Positions 15,304 to 23,079 of a stretch of 26,754 nucleotides of DNA are shown here, piece by piece. This stretch comes from CAYZXA01 sp964482335. GTDB taxonomy: Bacteria; Patescibacteriota; Minisyncoccia; Minisyncoccales; MHMH01. Numbering within the stretch: position 1 is the stretch's first letter; each line of letters starts with the position of its first letter. The position numbers and the translations under genes were made by a program. A model generated the notes under the pieces. The model was not told the DNA's origin and made no database searches. It saw nothing but the letters and a program-made list of their open reading frames with translations. Location of the stretch: assembly GCA_964482335.1 (NCBI GenBank), contig CAYZXA010000003.1, positions 1-26,754 on the forward strand, given 5' to 3'.

Positions 15304-17312
15304 TCTTTATTTGAACACCTTATCTTTTTATTCTTCTCAACCAGCAAAGAACCGCATACTTCGCAGGTTTCGCCAGTTGGTTTATCCCACAGGGCAAAGT
15401 CGCATTCCGGGAACTTGTTGCAGCCATAGAATATTTTATTCTTTTTAGTTCTTTTTTCAACTAGTTCTCCTTTTTTGCATTTTGGGCATTTGATGTTCAA
15501 AGTATTTTCAGGTAGAGATTCAGTATATTTGCACTTTGGGAATTTACTGCAGGCGTAGAATTTACCGAACTTGCCCAATCTAATTAAAAGGGGAGCGCCG
15601 CATTTCGGGCATTTTTTTTCTGTTGGAGTTTCGGTAAATTCCTTTTTGGAGACCTCTTTGTATTTCTTTTCTAAGTTCTGGCTGAAAGGACTATAGAATT
15701 CTTCTATTAGTTTTTTCCATTTCTTTTGGCCTTGAGCTACTTTATCAAGGTCTTGCTCCATGTTGGCGGTAAATTTAATGTCAACGATTTTTGGAAAGTG
15801 CTCCACTAACAAATCATTCACCACTAAACCAATTTCTGTTGGTTGGAAATATCTTTTTTCATTTTTCTCAATATAGTTTCTTTCCTGAATAGTTGAGATA
15901 ATCGGTGCATAAGTTGAAGGCCGGCCAATACCTTCAGATTCTAAGGCCTTAATTAAACTTGCTTCAGTATAGCGGGCCGGCGGTTGAGTAAAGTGTTGCT
16001 GAGGGTTTAACTTGATAAGTTCCAGTATTTCTTCTTTTTTTAAGTCAGGAATTATTGCCTCTTCAAACTTAATTGGATAGATTTTTAAAAATCCATCAAA
16101 CTTCATTGTCTGGCCAGTAGCTCGGAAGATATAGTTTTTTGCTTGAATATCAATGCTAGTTGAGTCAAAGACAGCTTGAGCCATTTGACAGGCAATAAAC
16201 CTTCGCCAGATTAAGTCATATAGCTTAAATTGATTGTCGTCTAATTTAGCTTGGATTTTCAGCTTGTCCGGAGTTTTATTAGGATAACTAGGCCTGATTG
16301 CTTCGTGAGCTTCTTGAGCTCTTCCTTTTGCTTTGTATTTTCTGAATTGGTAATAGTTCTGGCCATAATTCTGGCTTATGAATTTCTTAGCTGTTCCTAA
16401 AGCTAAGCTAGAAAGATTTAAAGAATCAGTACGGTGATAGGTAATAAAGCCTCTTTCATAAAGATTTTGAGCGATCCTCATTGTTTGTTTGGCTGATAGG
16501 CGAAACCTTCTGAAAGCTGTTTGTTGGAGGGTTGAAGTAGTAAATGGCGGTAAAGGATTTTTCTTTGTTTCCTTTTTTTCAATATTCTGGACTTTATATT
16601 TAGCACCTTTTAGGTCCTTTACAATTTTATCTGCTTCATCTTTTGCTTTAATGCCAAGTTTCGGGATAACTTTATTGTCTTCCTTTATTAAAGTTGCTTC
16701 AAATTCACCATCCTTTATTTTTTGCAGCAAAGCAATAATGCTCCAGTATTCTTGGGGTTGGAACTTTTCAATTTCTCTTTCTCTTTCAACAACTAATTTA
16801 ACCGTTACTGACTGAACCCTGCCAGCTGATAATCCTCTGGCTATCTTTTTCCAGAGAAAAGGAGAGAGTTTATAGCCAACAATTCTATCTAGTACTCTTC
16901 TCGCTTGTTGAGCATCAACAAGTTTCATATCAATCTTTCTTGGGTTCTTTAGGGCTTGTTCTATAGCTGATTTAGTAATTTCATGGAAAGCAATTCTTTG
17001 GTAAGGGTTTTTATTATTAAGGCTTAAAGCTTGTGCTAAATGCCAGGCGATTGCTTCTCCCTCTCTATCTTCATCCGTTGCCAGGATGGTTAAATCAGCT
17101 TTTTTTACTTCATCTTTCAGAAGATTGATTGTTTTTTTTGATTTAGTTGGAATAACATACTTTGGCTTAAAGTTATTTTCAATATCAACTCCGAGATCGC
17201 CCTTTGGCAAATCTCGAATATGACCATAGGAAGAAAGGACCCGATATTTTGAGCCTAAAAATTCTTGAAGTGTTTTTGATTTAGTTGGTGATTCAACAAT
17301 GATTAATTGCAT
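15279..17312 (-). CDS. topA: DNA topoisomerase I
   Basis: Type IA topoisomerase that relaxes negative supercoils. The 677-residue protein begins with the Toprim domain (LIIVESPTKSKT, SYGHIRDLPKGDLG, and the acidic DEDREGEA at 80-87), then ARRVLDRIVGYKLSPFLWKK and GLSAGRVQS (160-168), and the active-site tyrosine Y292 in GFITYHRTDS. The C-terminus carries three four-cysteine zinc modules (starting CPKCG, CPKCK and CEVCG), ending shortly after the last. Nothing looks lost, in contrast to its neighbour mfd. It starts 18 bases after mfd and overlaps the RSH gene by 25 bases. Confidence 0.96.
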   Translation of the reverse strand: MQLIIVESPTKSKTLQEFLGSKYRVLSSYGHIRDLPKGDLGVDIENNFKPKYVIPTKSKKTINLLKDEVKKADLTILATDEDREGEAIAWHLAQALSLNNKNPYQRIAFHEITKSAIEQALKNPRKIDMKLVDAQQARRVLDRIVGYKLSPFLWKKIARGLSAGRVQSVTVKLVVEREREIEKFQPQEYWSIIALLQKIKDGEFEATLIKEDNKVIPKLGIKAKDEADKIVKDLKGAKYKVQNIEKKETKKNPLPPFTTSTLQQTAFRRFRLSAKQTMRIAQNLYERGFITYHRTDSLNLSSLALGTAKKFISQNYGQNYYQFRKYKAKGRAQEAHEAIRPSYPNKTPDKLKIQAKLDDNQFKLYDLIWRRFIACQMAQAVFDSTSIDIQAKNYIFRATGQTMKFDGFLKIYPIKFEEAIIPDLKKEEILELIKLNPQQHFTQPPARYTEASLIKALESEGIGRPSTYAPIISTIQERNYIEKNEKRYFQPTEIGLVVNDLLVEHFPKIVDIKFTANMEQDLDKVAQGQKKWKKLIEEFYSPFSQNLEKKYKEVSKKEFTETPTEKKCPKCGAPLLIRLGKFGKFYACSKFPKCKYTESLPENTLNIKCPKCKKGELVEKRTKKNKIFYGCNKFPECDFALWDKPTGETCEVCGSLLVEKNKKIRCSNKECKSNSKK

Positions 17313-17330
17313 AGACGTTTTTAAACTTTA

Positions 17331-19307
17331 CTATTCTTTTTTTATTTTGTCGATGGCTTCAGAAAGCATCTGACAGTAAAGGTTTAAGCCAACCTGGTTG
17401 ATGTTGCCAGATTGCTCCTTACCCAAGATATTGCCCGCGCCCCTGATTTCCAAGTCCTTCAAAGCAATCTTATAACCAGAACCTAGTTTTTCTGTTTCTT
17501 TTAAAGCTTTCAATCTTTGGCGAGCTAAATCTGTCAGATGGCCCCCATATAAGAAGTAGGCAAAAGCCTGAATGTGTGACCTGCCGATTCTGCCTCTGAT
17601 TTGATAGGCTTGGGCTAGGCCGAGCCGAGTTGCATCAGCCACGATTAAACTATTAACATTAGGAATGTCTAAGCCGTTTTCAATAATAGTTGTGGCCACT
17701 AAAACATCAATCTTTTTATTTTGAAAATCATTCATTACCTTAACTAATTCTTTCTCGTTCAACCTGCCATGGACAATGCCGATTTCTGCTTTAGGAGCTA
17801 AGTTTTCCAATAATTTCTTGGTTGTTTCAATAGTTTCTACTCGGTTATGTAAATAATAGACTTGACCTTTTCTTGTCATCTCATCCTTAATCGCTTTTTT
17901 AATGATTTTTTCATTCCAGGGATGAATCACTGTTTTAATTGGCAATCTATAAGCTGGCGGAGTTTGGATAATGCTGATATTTTTTAAAGAAGATAAAGCT
18001 AGATAAAGAGTTCTGGGAATGGGAGTAGCTGAAAGCGATAAGACATCTAAAGAAGCTCTCAACTTCTTTAGTTTTTCTTTCTGACGGACGCCAAATCTTT
18101 GTTCGTCGTCAATAACTAAAAGTCCTAAGTTCTTAAAGTCAATGTCATTTGATAGAACTCGGTGAGTACCGATAATAATATCAACATTATTTTCTTTTAT
18201 TTTTTTAATTATCTCTTTTTGCTCTTTTTTAGATTGCAGCCTGCTTAATAACCCAACTTTGATTGGTAAGTTTTTTAATCTCTTTTTGAAGGTTTGATAA
18301 TGCTGAGAAGCCAAGATAGTCGTTGGACAAATCATGGCTGCCTGATAACCAGAATTAATTACTTTAACCATGGTTCTCAAAGCAACCTCAGTTTTGCCAA
18401 AACCAACATCGCCGCAGACGATCCTATCCAAAGGAGTTTGAGATTTTTCTAGGTCTTTTTTAATATCTTCTATAGCTTGAGTTTGGTCAGGCGTTTCTTC
18501 GTAAGGGAAGGTAGCAGCGATTTGGGAATCTATTTCAGTGTCAGGCAAATAAGTGGGCCTGGTGGCAATTTCTCTTTTACTGTAGATTTCTAAGAGTTCT
18601 CTGGCTAGTTTCTCTGCTTCTTCCTTCATTTTCCTTTTAGTTTTTTGCCAAATTGGAGAACTTAATCTGGAGATTCTGGGTTTTGTAAAGCCAATGTACC
18701 TTGATAATTTCCTTTCCAGACCCAGAGGCACATATAACTTATCATTTTGGGCATATGCTAATTGGTAATATTTTCGATTATCAATTACTAATTTCTGATT
18801 ATAAATGCCGATGCCGTGGTCAAGATGAACTAAATAGTCTCCTGGTTTTAAAGTACCTAACTGGGAATAGATTTTCTGGCGTTTTAGTTTTCTTTTCAAT
18901 CTTTGCTTGGCTTCTTTTTCGTTTTCAATTTCAATGGGCAGCTTTTCAATGTTTTCAATTAGGTTGCCGTAAAAATCAATTCTTAAAGCATAGTTTGAAT
19001 TTACTGGGAAAATATCAATAATGCCTCCTCGTCTTGAAAATTCACCGGGTTCTGATATCTTTTGCACTTTTTCATACCCCATTTCATCAAGTTTCCTTAG
19101 GAACTGAGAAAACTTAAAATCCTTATTTTTTTCTAAATAGAGCGTATTGTCTTCAAAAAAGGATTGAGTTTTTTTAGCTTGAAGGATTTTTTTTAGGTTT
19201 TTCTCAAACCACAAATTCCCCCTTTCTAAAAAATAGGGGGTGACACCAACAATTAGAACCCTACTTATTGATATTGTGTTCAATTGCTTGGATCGTTTCT
19301 TCAACAA
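17331..19307 (-). CDS. mfd: Minimal transcription-repair coupling factor Mfd
   Basis: Mfd pushes stalled RNA polymerase off DNA and recruits UvrA. This copy has 658 residues against about 1,150 in E. coli. Recognisable: a UvrB-like interaction domain D2 (about 64-120, EPGEFSRRGGIIDIFP), then directly the polymerase-interacting CarD-like domain (about 150-205, LKPGDYLVHLDHGIGIY), then the RecG-like motor with GDVGFGKTE (299-307), SATPIPRTL, TTIIENGLDIP, QIRGRIGRS, and GAGNILGKEQSG. Missing: domains 1A, 1B, 3, and the C-terminal domain 7. Motif II reads DDEQ (400-403) where DEEH or DEEQ is usual. ATG 19307 lies 47 bases inside pth; a TTG at 19283 is another possible start, and the first 50 residues match nothing I recognise. 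RecG is excluded by the CarD-like domain and D2. Confidence 0.85.
   Translation of the reverse strand: MLKKRSKQLNTISISRVLIVGVTPYFLERGNLWFEKNLKKILQAKKTQSFFEDNTLYLEKNKDFKFSQFLRKLDEMGYEKVQKISEPGEFSRRGGIIDIFPVNSNYALRIDFYGNLIENIEKLPIEIENEKEAKQRLKRKLKRQKIYSQLGTLKPGDYLVHLDHGIGIYNQKLVIDNRKYYQLAYAQNDKLYVPLGLERKLSRYIGFTKPRISRLSSPIWQKTKRKMKEEAEKLARELLEIYSKREIATRPTYLPDTEIDSQIAATFPYEETPDQTQAIEDIKKDLEKSQTPLDRIVCGDVGFGKTEVALRTMVKVINSGYQAAMICPTTILASQHYQTFKKRLKNLPIKVGLLSRLQSKKEQKEIIKKIKENNVDIIIGTHRVLSNDIDFKNLGLLVIDDEQRFGVRQKEKLKKLRASLDVLSLSATPIPRTLYLALSSLKNISIIQTPPAYRLPIKTVIHPWNEKIIKKAIKDEMTRKGQVYYLHNRVETIETTKKLLENLAPKAEIGIVHGRLNEKELVKVMNDFQNKKIDVLVATTIIENGLDIPNVNSLIVADATRLGLAQAYQIRGRIGRSHIQAFAYFLYGGHLTDLARQRLKALKETEKLGSGYKIALKDLEIRGAGNILGKEQSGNINQVGLNLYCQMLSEAIDKIKKE
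19218..19240 (-). repeat. C5/G5 hairpin near the 5' end of mfd
   Basis: CCCCCT and AGGGGG arms with an 11-base loop. On the minus strand the AGGGGG arm is the only strong Shine-Dalgarno-like purine run noted near a gene start in this window, yet it lies inside the mfd frame and only 3 bases before an in-frame TTG. It may be chance. Confidence 0.35.
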
Positions 19308-19734
19308 CTCCTTTTATAATCTTTTCCTCCTCTTTTGTAAAGTTTTGCAGGACGAATTTATCAACAGCTTTTGGTTTGCCGGTTTTTGGCTGGATACCGA
19401 TCCTTAAGCGGTTAAAGTCTTTTGTTTTCAGCTCCTTGATAATTGACTCTACTCCTTTATGGCCAGCCGAGCCCCGGCTCTTGGCAATCCTTATTTTACC
19501 CATTGGCAAATCAATGTCATCATGGATAATCCAAAGGTTCTCTGGCTTAATCTTGTAAAAGTTAACCAGGCCTTTGACTGCTTTACCAGAGTTATTCATA
19601 AAAGTTTGGGGCTTGGCAATGATAAAGTTCCTTGTTTTCTTTTTAGCAAGTTCATCAATCACTCGGAAGCCAATGTTATGACGAGTTTTCTCGTATTTTT
19701 TGCCAGGGTTGCCCAGTCCAACAATAATAATCAT
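19261..19734 (-). CDS. pth: Peptidyl-tRNA hydrolase
   Basis: Frees tRNA from peptidyl-tRNAs dropped by ribosomes. The protein has 157 residues, shorter than the usual 185-195. N9 and the catalytic H19 (GNPGKKYEKTRHNIGF), PQTFMNNSG (42-50) and D72 (HDDIDLP) are present. The gap between H19 and the FMN asparagine (N47) is about 20 residues shorter than in E. coli, so a strand-loop section is lost. GSAGHKG has a lysine (K93) where E. coli has substrate-binding Asn114. It is first in a four-gene minus-strand operon and overlaps mfd. An extended -10 (TGCTAAAAT) ends 8 bases before the ATG, so the message has almost no leader. Confidence 0.93.
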   Translation of the reverse strand: MIIIVGLGNPGKKYEKTRHNIGFRVIDELAKKKTRNFIIAKPQTFMNNSGKAVKGLVNFYKIKPENLWIIHDDIDLPMGKIRIAKSRGSAGHKGVESIIKELKTKDFNRLRIGIQPKTGKPKAVDKFVLQNFTKEEEKIIKGVVEETIQAIEHNINK

Positions 19735-19742
19735 ATTATTTC

Positions 19743-19751
19743 ATTTTAGCA
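19743..19751 (-). promoter_or_regulatory. Extended -10 promoter of the pth operon
   Basis: The minus strand reads TGCTAAAAT, identical to the extended -10 of the tRNA-Leu promoter; the -35 region is weak. Eight bases lie between it and the pth ATG. It is divergent from the lepB promoter within a 63-base gap. Confidence 0.6.
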
Positions 19752-19758
19752 TATTTAC

Positions 19759-19787
19759 TTGCTTTAAAAGAGCATCTCAGCTATAAT
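19759..19787 (+). promoter_or_regulatory. Promoter of lepB and the downstream operon
   Basis: TTGCTT (19759-19764), a 17-base spacer and a consensus TATAAT (19782-19787). The -10 almost touches the ATG at 19789, so transcription should start inside that codon region, near 19794, and the ATG at 19798 becomes the likely first usable codon. Confidence 0.65.
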
Positions 19788-19797
19788 AATGAAAGTT

Positions 19798-20340
19798 ATG
19801 AAGAGATTTCTTTTATTTATCTGGGAAATATCAAAAATCGTTATTATTGCCCTGTTGATAGTTGTGCCTATTCGCTATTTTGTTTTTCAGCCTTTTTTTG
19901 TTAGAGGCCAGTCAATGGAGCCTAATTTTCATAATGGCGACTATTTAATTATTGATGAGTTAAGTTACCAATTTAGGTTACCTCAAAGAGGCGAAGTAAT
20001 AGTTTTTAAATATCCCCAAGATCCTTCCCAGCGCTACATTAAGAGAATTATTGGTCTGCCCGGAGAAACAATTAAAATCCAAGAAGGAAAAGTATCTATC
20101 TATCAAGACGGAGAAATTCAGGCTTTAGAAGAAGACTACCTTTCTCAACTTACCCAGACATCTGGCAACCTTCAAATGACTTTGGATTGGAATGAATACT
20201 TTGTTTTGGGCGATAATCGTCCTGTTTCAGCTGATTCAAGACGCTGGGGCACCTTACCAGAAGAGAATATTGTTGGCCGGGTTTTTTTAAGAGCCTGGCC
20301 CTTAGCTGCTTTAGCTAAAATTGAAACGCCTAACTATTAA
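19798..20340 (+). CDS. lepB: Signal peptidase I
   Basis: Membrane-bound serine protease that removes signal peptides outside the cytoplasmic membrane. From ATG 19798 it has 180 residues: one N-terminal membrane anchor (about 5-30), the catalytic serine in RGQSMEP (S39), the general-base lysine in RYIKRIIGLPGE (K82), and the closing GDNRPVSADSRRWG. This is the short one-anchor type. An ATG three codons upstream (19789) is in frame, but the -10 box ends 2 bases before it, so it probably lies upstream of the message; 19798 is preferred. hisS follows 2 bases after the stop. Confidence 0.95.
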   Translation: MKRFLLFIWEISKIVIIALLIVVPIRYFVFQPFFVRGQSMEPNFHNGDYLIIDELSYQFRLPQRGEVIVFKYPQDPSQRYIKRIIGLPGETIKIQEGKVSIYQDGEIQALEEDYLSQLTQTSGNLQMTLDWNEYFVLGDNRPVSADSRRWGTLPEENIVGRVFLRAWPLAALAKIETPNY

Positions 20341-20342
20341 TT

Positions 20343-21632
20343 ATGCCAAAAAAGCCAAAATTTAAAAGTCCGGCTGGTATGCATGATATTCTTCCTGGCG
20401 AACAGCCTTTCTTCCAGAAAGTCTATGCAATAGCTAGTAATATTGCTAATTTTTATGGCTTTAAAAGGATAGATACGCCAATGGTGGAAGAAGCTGAGCT
20501 TTTTTCCAAAAGTATTGGTTTGGCAACAGATATTGTTGAGAAGCAAATGTATACTTTTCGCAGTAAAGGAGGAGATTATTTAGCTTTAAGACCAGAATTT
20601 AGCGCCTCTATTGTTAGATCCTATATTGAGCATGGCATGTTTAATCTGCCTCAGCCCTTAAAGCTTTATTCTTCAGGTCCTTTATTCCGTTTAGAGAGGC
20701 CGCAGTCTGGCAGATTTCGTCAGTTTCATCAAGTTAATTTTGAAGTTTTTGGCGAAGAAAGTCCGGTGATCGACGCTCAGATTATTCAAATTTTTTACAA
20801 CATTCTTAAAGAATTGAAATTTAAGAACCTTATTATTGAGATAAACAGTATCGGCGATAGCCAATGTCGGCCTTATTATAAGAAACTTTTGGTCAGTTAC
20901 TTCCGTTCCCGAGAAAGTTCTTTGTGCTCTGATTGTCGGCGAAGATTAAGGTACAATCCCTTGAGGATTTTGGATTGCAAAGAAGAGAAGTGCCAGCCAA
21001 TCAAAGCTCAGGCTCCTCAAATAGTTGATCATTTGTGTGAAGAATGTAAGTCTCACTTTAAAGAAGTCTTAGAGTTTCTAGACGAACTTGAATTACCTTA
21101 TCGCTTGAATCCTTATTTGGTCAGGGGTTTAGACTATTATACAAAGACTGTTTTTGAGATTTTTGAAGAAACAGAAGAAGGTCAAAGACAAGATGCTTTG
21201 GTTGGTGGAGGCAGATACGATGCTTTAGTTAAATTATTAGGCGGCAAAGACACGCCAGCTTGCGGCGGAGCAGCCGGAGTAGAAAGATTAGTTTTAGCCA
21301 TGAAAGAGAGGGCGAAGAAGGATGGAGTCCAGTCTTTGTCAACCAAAAGTATTTTTTTAGCTCAGTTAGGTGAATTAGCTAAGAGAAAGAGCCTGAAGCT
21401 TTTTGAAGAGTTCCGAAAAGCCAAAATTCCAGTTGCTGAATCCTTTGGTAAAGATTCTTTAAAGACCCAACTGAGAACTGCTGATAAGGTAGGGGCACGT
21501 TATGCTTTAATCCTTGGCCAAAAAGAAGCCTTAGAAGGAACAATTATTATTAGGGACATGAAAACAGGCAAGCAAGAAACAGTGAAAATAGATAAAGTTG
21601 TTAGAGAAATACAAAAAAGATTAAAGAAATAA
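20343..21632 (+). CDS. hisS: Histidyl-tRNA synthetase
   Basis: Class II synthetase charging tRNA-His. The 429-residue length is typical. Motif 1 region AGMHDILPGE near the N-terminus; motif 2 FRLERPQSGRFRQFHQVNFE; the histidine-specific LVRGLDYYTKTVFEI and GGGRYDALVKLLGG; a C-terminal anticodon-binding domain (about 330-429). The segment that usually reads LRPEGTA is LRPEFSAS here, keeping the glutamate but changing two neighbours. CxxC pairs near 195-235 (CSDC, CEEC) may bind a metal. The paralogue HisZ is excluded by the full histidine motifs and the anticodon domain. It lies between lepB (2-base gap) and the HIT gene (13-base gap). Confidence 0.94.
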   Translation: MPKKPKFKSPAGMHDILPGEQPFFQKVYAIASNIANFYGFKRIDTPMVEEAELFSKSIGLATDIVEKQMYTFRSKGGDYLALRPEFSASIVRSYIEHGMFNLPQPLKLYSSGPLFRLERPQSGRFRQFHQVNFEVFGEESPVIDAQIIQIFYNILKELKFKNLIIEINSIGDSQCRPYYKKLLVSYFRSRESSLCSDCRRRLRYNPLRILDCKEEKCQPIKAQAPQIVDHLCEECKSHFKEVLEFLDELELPYRLNPYLVRGLDYYTKTVFEIFEETEEGQRQDALVGGGRYDALVKLLGGKDTPACGGAAGVERLVLAMKERAKKDGVQSLSTKSIFLAQLGELAKRKSLKLFEEFRKAKIPVAESFGKDSLKTQLRTADKVGARYALILGQKEALEGTIIIRDMKTGKQETVKIDKVVREIQKRLKK

Positions 21633-21645
21633 TTAATAATCATAA

Positions 21646-21969
21646 ATGGATTGTATTTTTTGTAAAATTATTAATAAAGAGATGCCGACCGATCTTGTTT
21701 ACGAAGATGAGAAATTTTTGGTCATCAAAGACATTAAACCCTTGGCGCCAATTCATCTTTTGCTTATTACCAAAAAACATATTCCATCTGTTGATCACTT
21801 AGCAGTAGACGATAAAGAATTAATAGGGGAGTTAGTTTTACTTGCTCAAAAAGTTGCCAGAGAACAGGGCGTCTCCCAAACTGGTTATAAAATAGGGTTT
21901 AACGTTGGTAAAGGAGGCGGTCAAATAATTAATCATTTGCATTTACATTTATTAGGTGGTTGGAAATAA
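21646..21969 (+). CDS. HIT-family (HINT-like) nucleotide hydrolase
   Basis: Small histidine-triad protein of 107 residues. The catalytic motif HLHLHLLGG (H97, H99, H101) is near the C-terminus, and the N-terminus DCIFCKIINKE has the cysteine pair common in HINT proteins. Family members hydrolyse nucleoside phosphoramidates or adenylated side products such as aminoacyl-AMP, which suits a place after hisS, though that link is inference. It ends 1 base before rpsU. Confidence 0.92.
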   Translation: MDCIFCKIINKEMPTDLVYEDEKFLVIKDIKPLAPIHLLLITKKHIPSVDHLAVDDKELIGELVLLAQKVAREQGVSQTGYKIGFNVGKGGGQIINHLHLHLLGGWK

Positions 21970-21970
21970 T

Positions 21971-22192
21971 ATGGTTTTAGAAGTTAAAAAACAAGAAAGG
22001 GAAACAGCTCAAAGTTTAGTACGGCGCTTTGGCAGAAGAATTCAGCAAAGCGGCATTTTGCTTCGGGCAAGAAAAACCAGATTTAGAAAGAGACCCAAAA
22101 GCCGCCAAGCTAAAAAAAGAGCAGCCTTAAGAAGAGAAGAGCTTCGAAAAGAATATGCCAGATTTAAAAAGCTAGGCAAGTTAGCAAGATAA
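21971..22192 (+). CDS. rpsU: 30S ribosomal protein bS21
   Basis: Highly basic 73-residue protein beginning MVLEVKKQERETAQSLVRRF, the usual bS21 opening, with RARKTRFRKRPKSRQAKKR in the middle. The frame is open 5 codons upstream, but ATG 21971, 1 base after the HIT stop, gives the normal N-terminus. bS21 lies near the anti-Shine-Dalgarno end of 16S rRNA, of interest in a genome that shows no Shine-Dalgarno sites. The rpsU-yqeY pair is a common bacterial neighbourhood. Confidence 0.93.
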   Translation: MVLEVKKQERETAQSLVRRFGRRIQQSGILLRARKTRFRKRPKSRQAKKRAALRREELRKEYARFKKLGKLAR

Positions 22193-22194
22193 TC

Positions 22195-22701
22195 ATGACC
22201 TTGAAAGAAACAATTCAAAAAGATCTCAAAGAGGCCATTAAGAAAAAGAAGGAGCTTAATTCCACTGTTTTGCGTATGCTTTTAGCTGCTGTTCTGAATA
22301 AAGAAAAAGAGAAAAGGTTTAAATTAACCAAGGAAAAACCTGATTTAAAGGAAGAAGAATTGGTTAAAGAAAGCCAGCTGGCAGACGAGGAAGTGATTGA
22401 GGTTATTTCCTTTGAGGTTAAAAAAAGAAAAGAAGCAGTGGCAGACTACGAGAAAGGAGAAAGGCAAGAGTTGGCCGAGAAGGAGAAAAAAGAAATGGAG
22501 ATTTTGCAGAAATACCTGCCAGAGCAGCTGTCCGAAGAGGAAATTAAGAAATTAGCCCAAGAAGCTATTAAAAAAACTGGTGCCAAAGAGCAAAAAGATA
22601 TGGGCAAAGTTATGGCAGAACTGATGTCCCAGGTTAAAGGCAAAGCTGACGGCACTTTAGTTTCTAAAGTTGTTAAAGATCTGTTGGTTGCCAAAAAATA
22701 A
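22195..22701 (+). CDS. yqeY: GatB/YqeY-domain protein
   Basis: YqeY-like protein of 168 residues, related to the tRNA-binding tail of GatB of the amidotransferase; its role is not well settled. It opens LKETIQKDLKEAIKKKKELN with STVLRMLLAAV, and ends EQKDMGKVMAELMSQVKGKADG, the best-conserved family part. A charged insertion (about 40-70, rich in Lys and Glu) makes it some 20 residues longer than the usual 148. It begins 2 bases after rpsU and ends 3 bases before ybeY. Confidence 0.9.
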   Translation: MTLKETIQKDLKEAIKKKKELNSTVLRMLLAAVLNKEKEKRFKLTKEKPDLKEEELVKESQLADEEVIEVISFEVKKRKEAVADYEKGERQELAEKEKKEMEILQKYLPEQLSEEEIKKLAQEAIKKTGAKEQKDMGKVMAELMSQVKGKADGTLVSKVVKDLLVAKK

Positions 22702-22704
22702 TTT

Positions 22705-23073
22705 ATGATCGAGGTTAATAACCTGACGACAAATAAGGTGAATGAGGAGTTTTTGAGGGGGCTTGCCAGGAAGGTTTTGCAGGGTGAGAATAAGAAGATA
22801 GCGGATTTATCAATCGCTCTGGTTGGCCAGGGCAGAATCAGGGAGTTAAACAAGAAATACAGGAAGAAAAACAAAGTGACTGATGTTTTGTCGTTTCAAT
22901 ACGACAAGTCAGGCGAAGTGATTATTTGCCTGAGAGAGGTTAAAAAGAATGCCAAGAAATTTGGTTCAACTTATAAAAAAGAATTAGCCCGAGTTTTAAT
23001 TCACGGTACTTTACATATATTAGGTTATGACCATGAAAAGATGAAAAAGAAAGAAGTTCGATACTTGTTTTAA
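22705..23073 (+). CDS. ybeY: Endoribonuclease YbeY
   Basis: Metal-dependent RNase for 16S rRNA 3' processing and ribosome quality control. The zinc motif HGTLHILGYDH gives H100, H104 and H110, and TDVLSFQYDKSGEVIIC is the other hallmark. At 122 residues it is short compared with 150-160, mostly at the N-terminus and after the zinc motif, but all catalytic residues remain. It lies in a ribosome-related run (rpsU-yqeY-ybeY) that leads into the division genes. Confidence 0.93.
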   Translation: MIEVNNLTTNKVNEEFLRGLARKVLQGENKKIADLSIALVGQGRIRELNKKYRKKNKVTDVLSFQYDKSGEVIICLREVKKNAKKFGSTYKKELARVLIHGTLHILGYDHEKMKKKEVRYLF

Positions 23074-23079
23074 TAATCT

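Noticed and set aside
17331..19307. mfd as a pseudogene or as RecG
   Set aside because: The frame is intact with all motor motifs except the changed motif II, and the CarD-like domain plus D2 identify Mfd, so domain loss is preferred.
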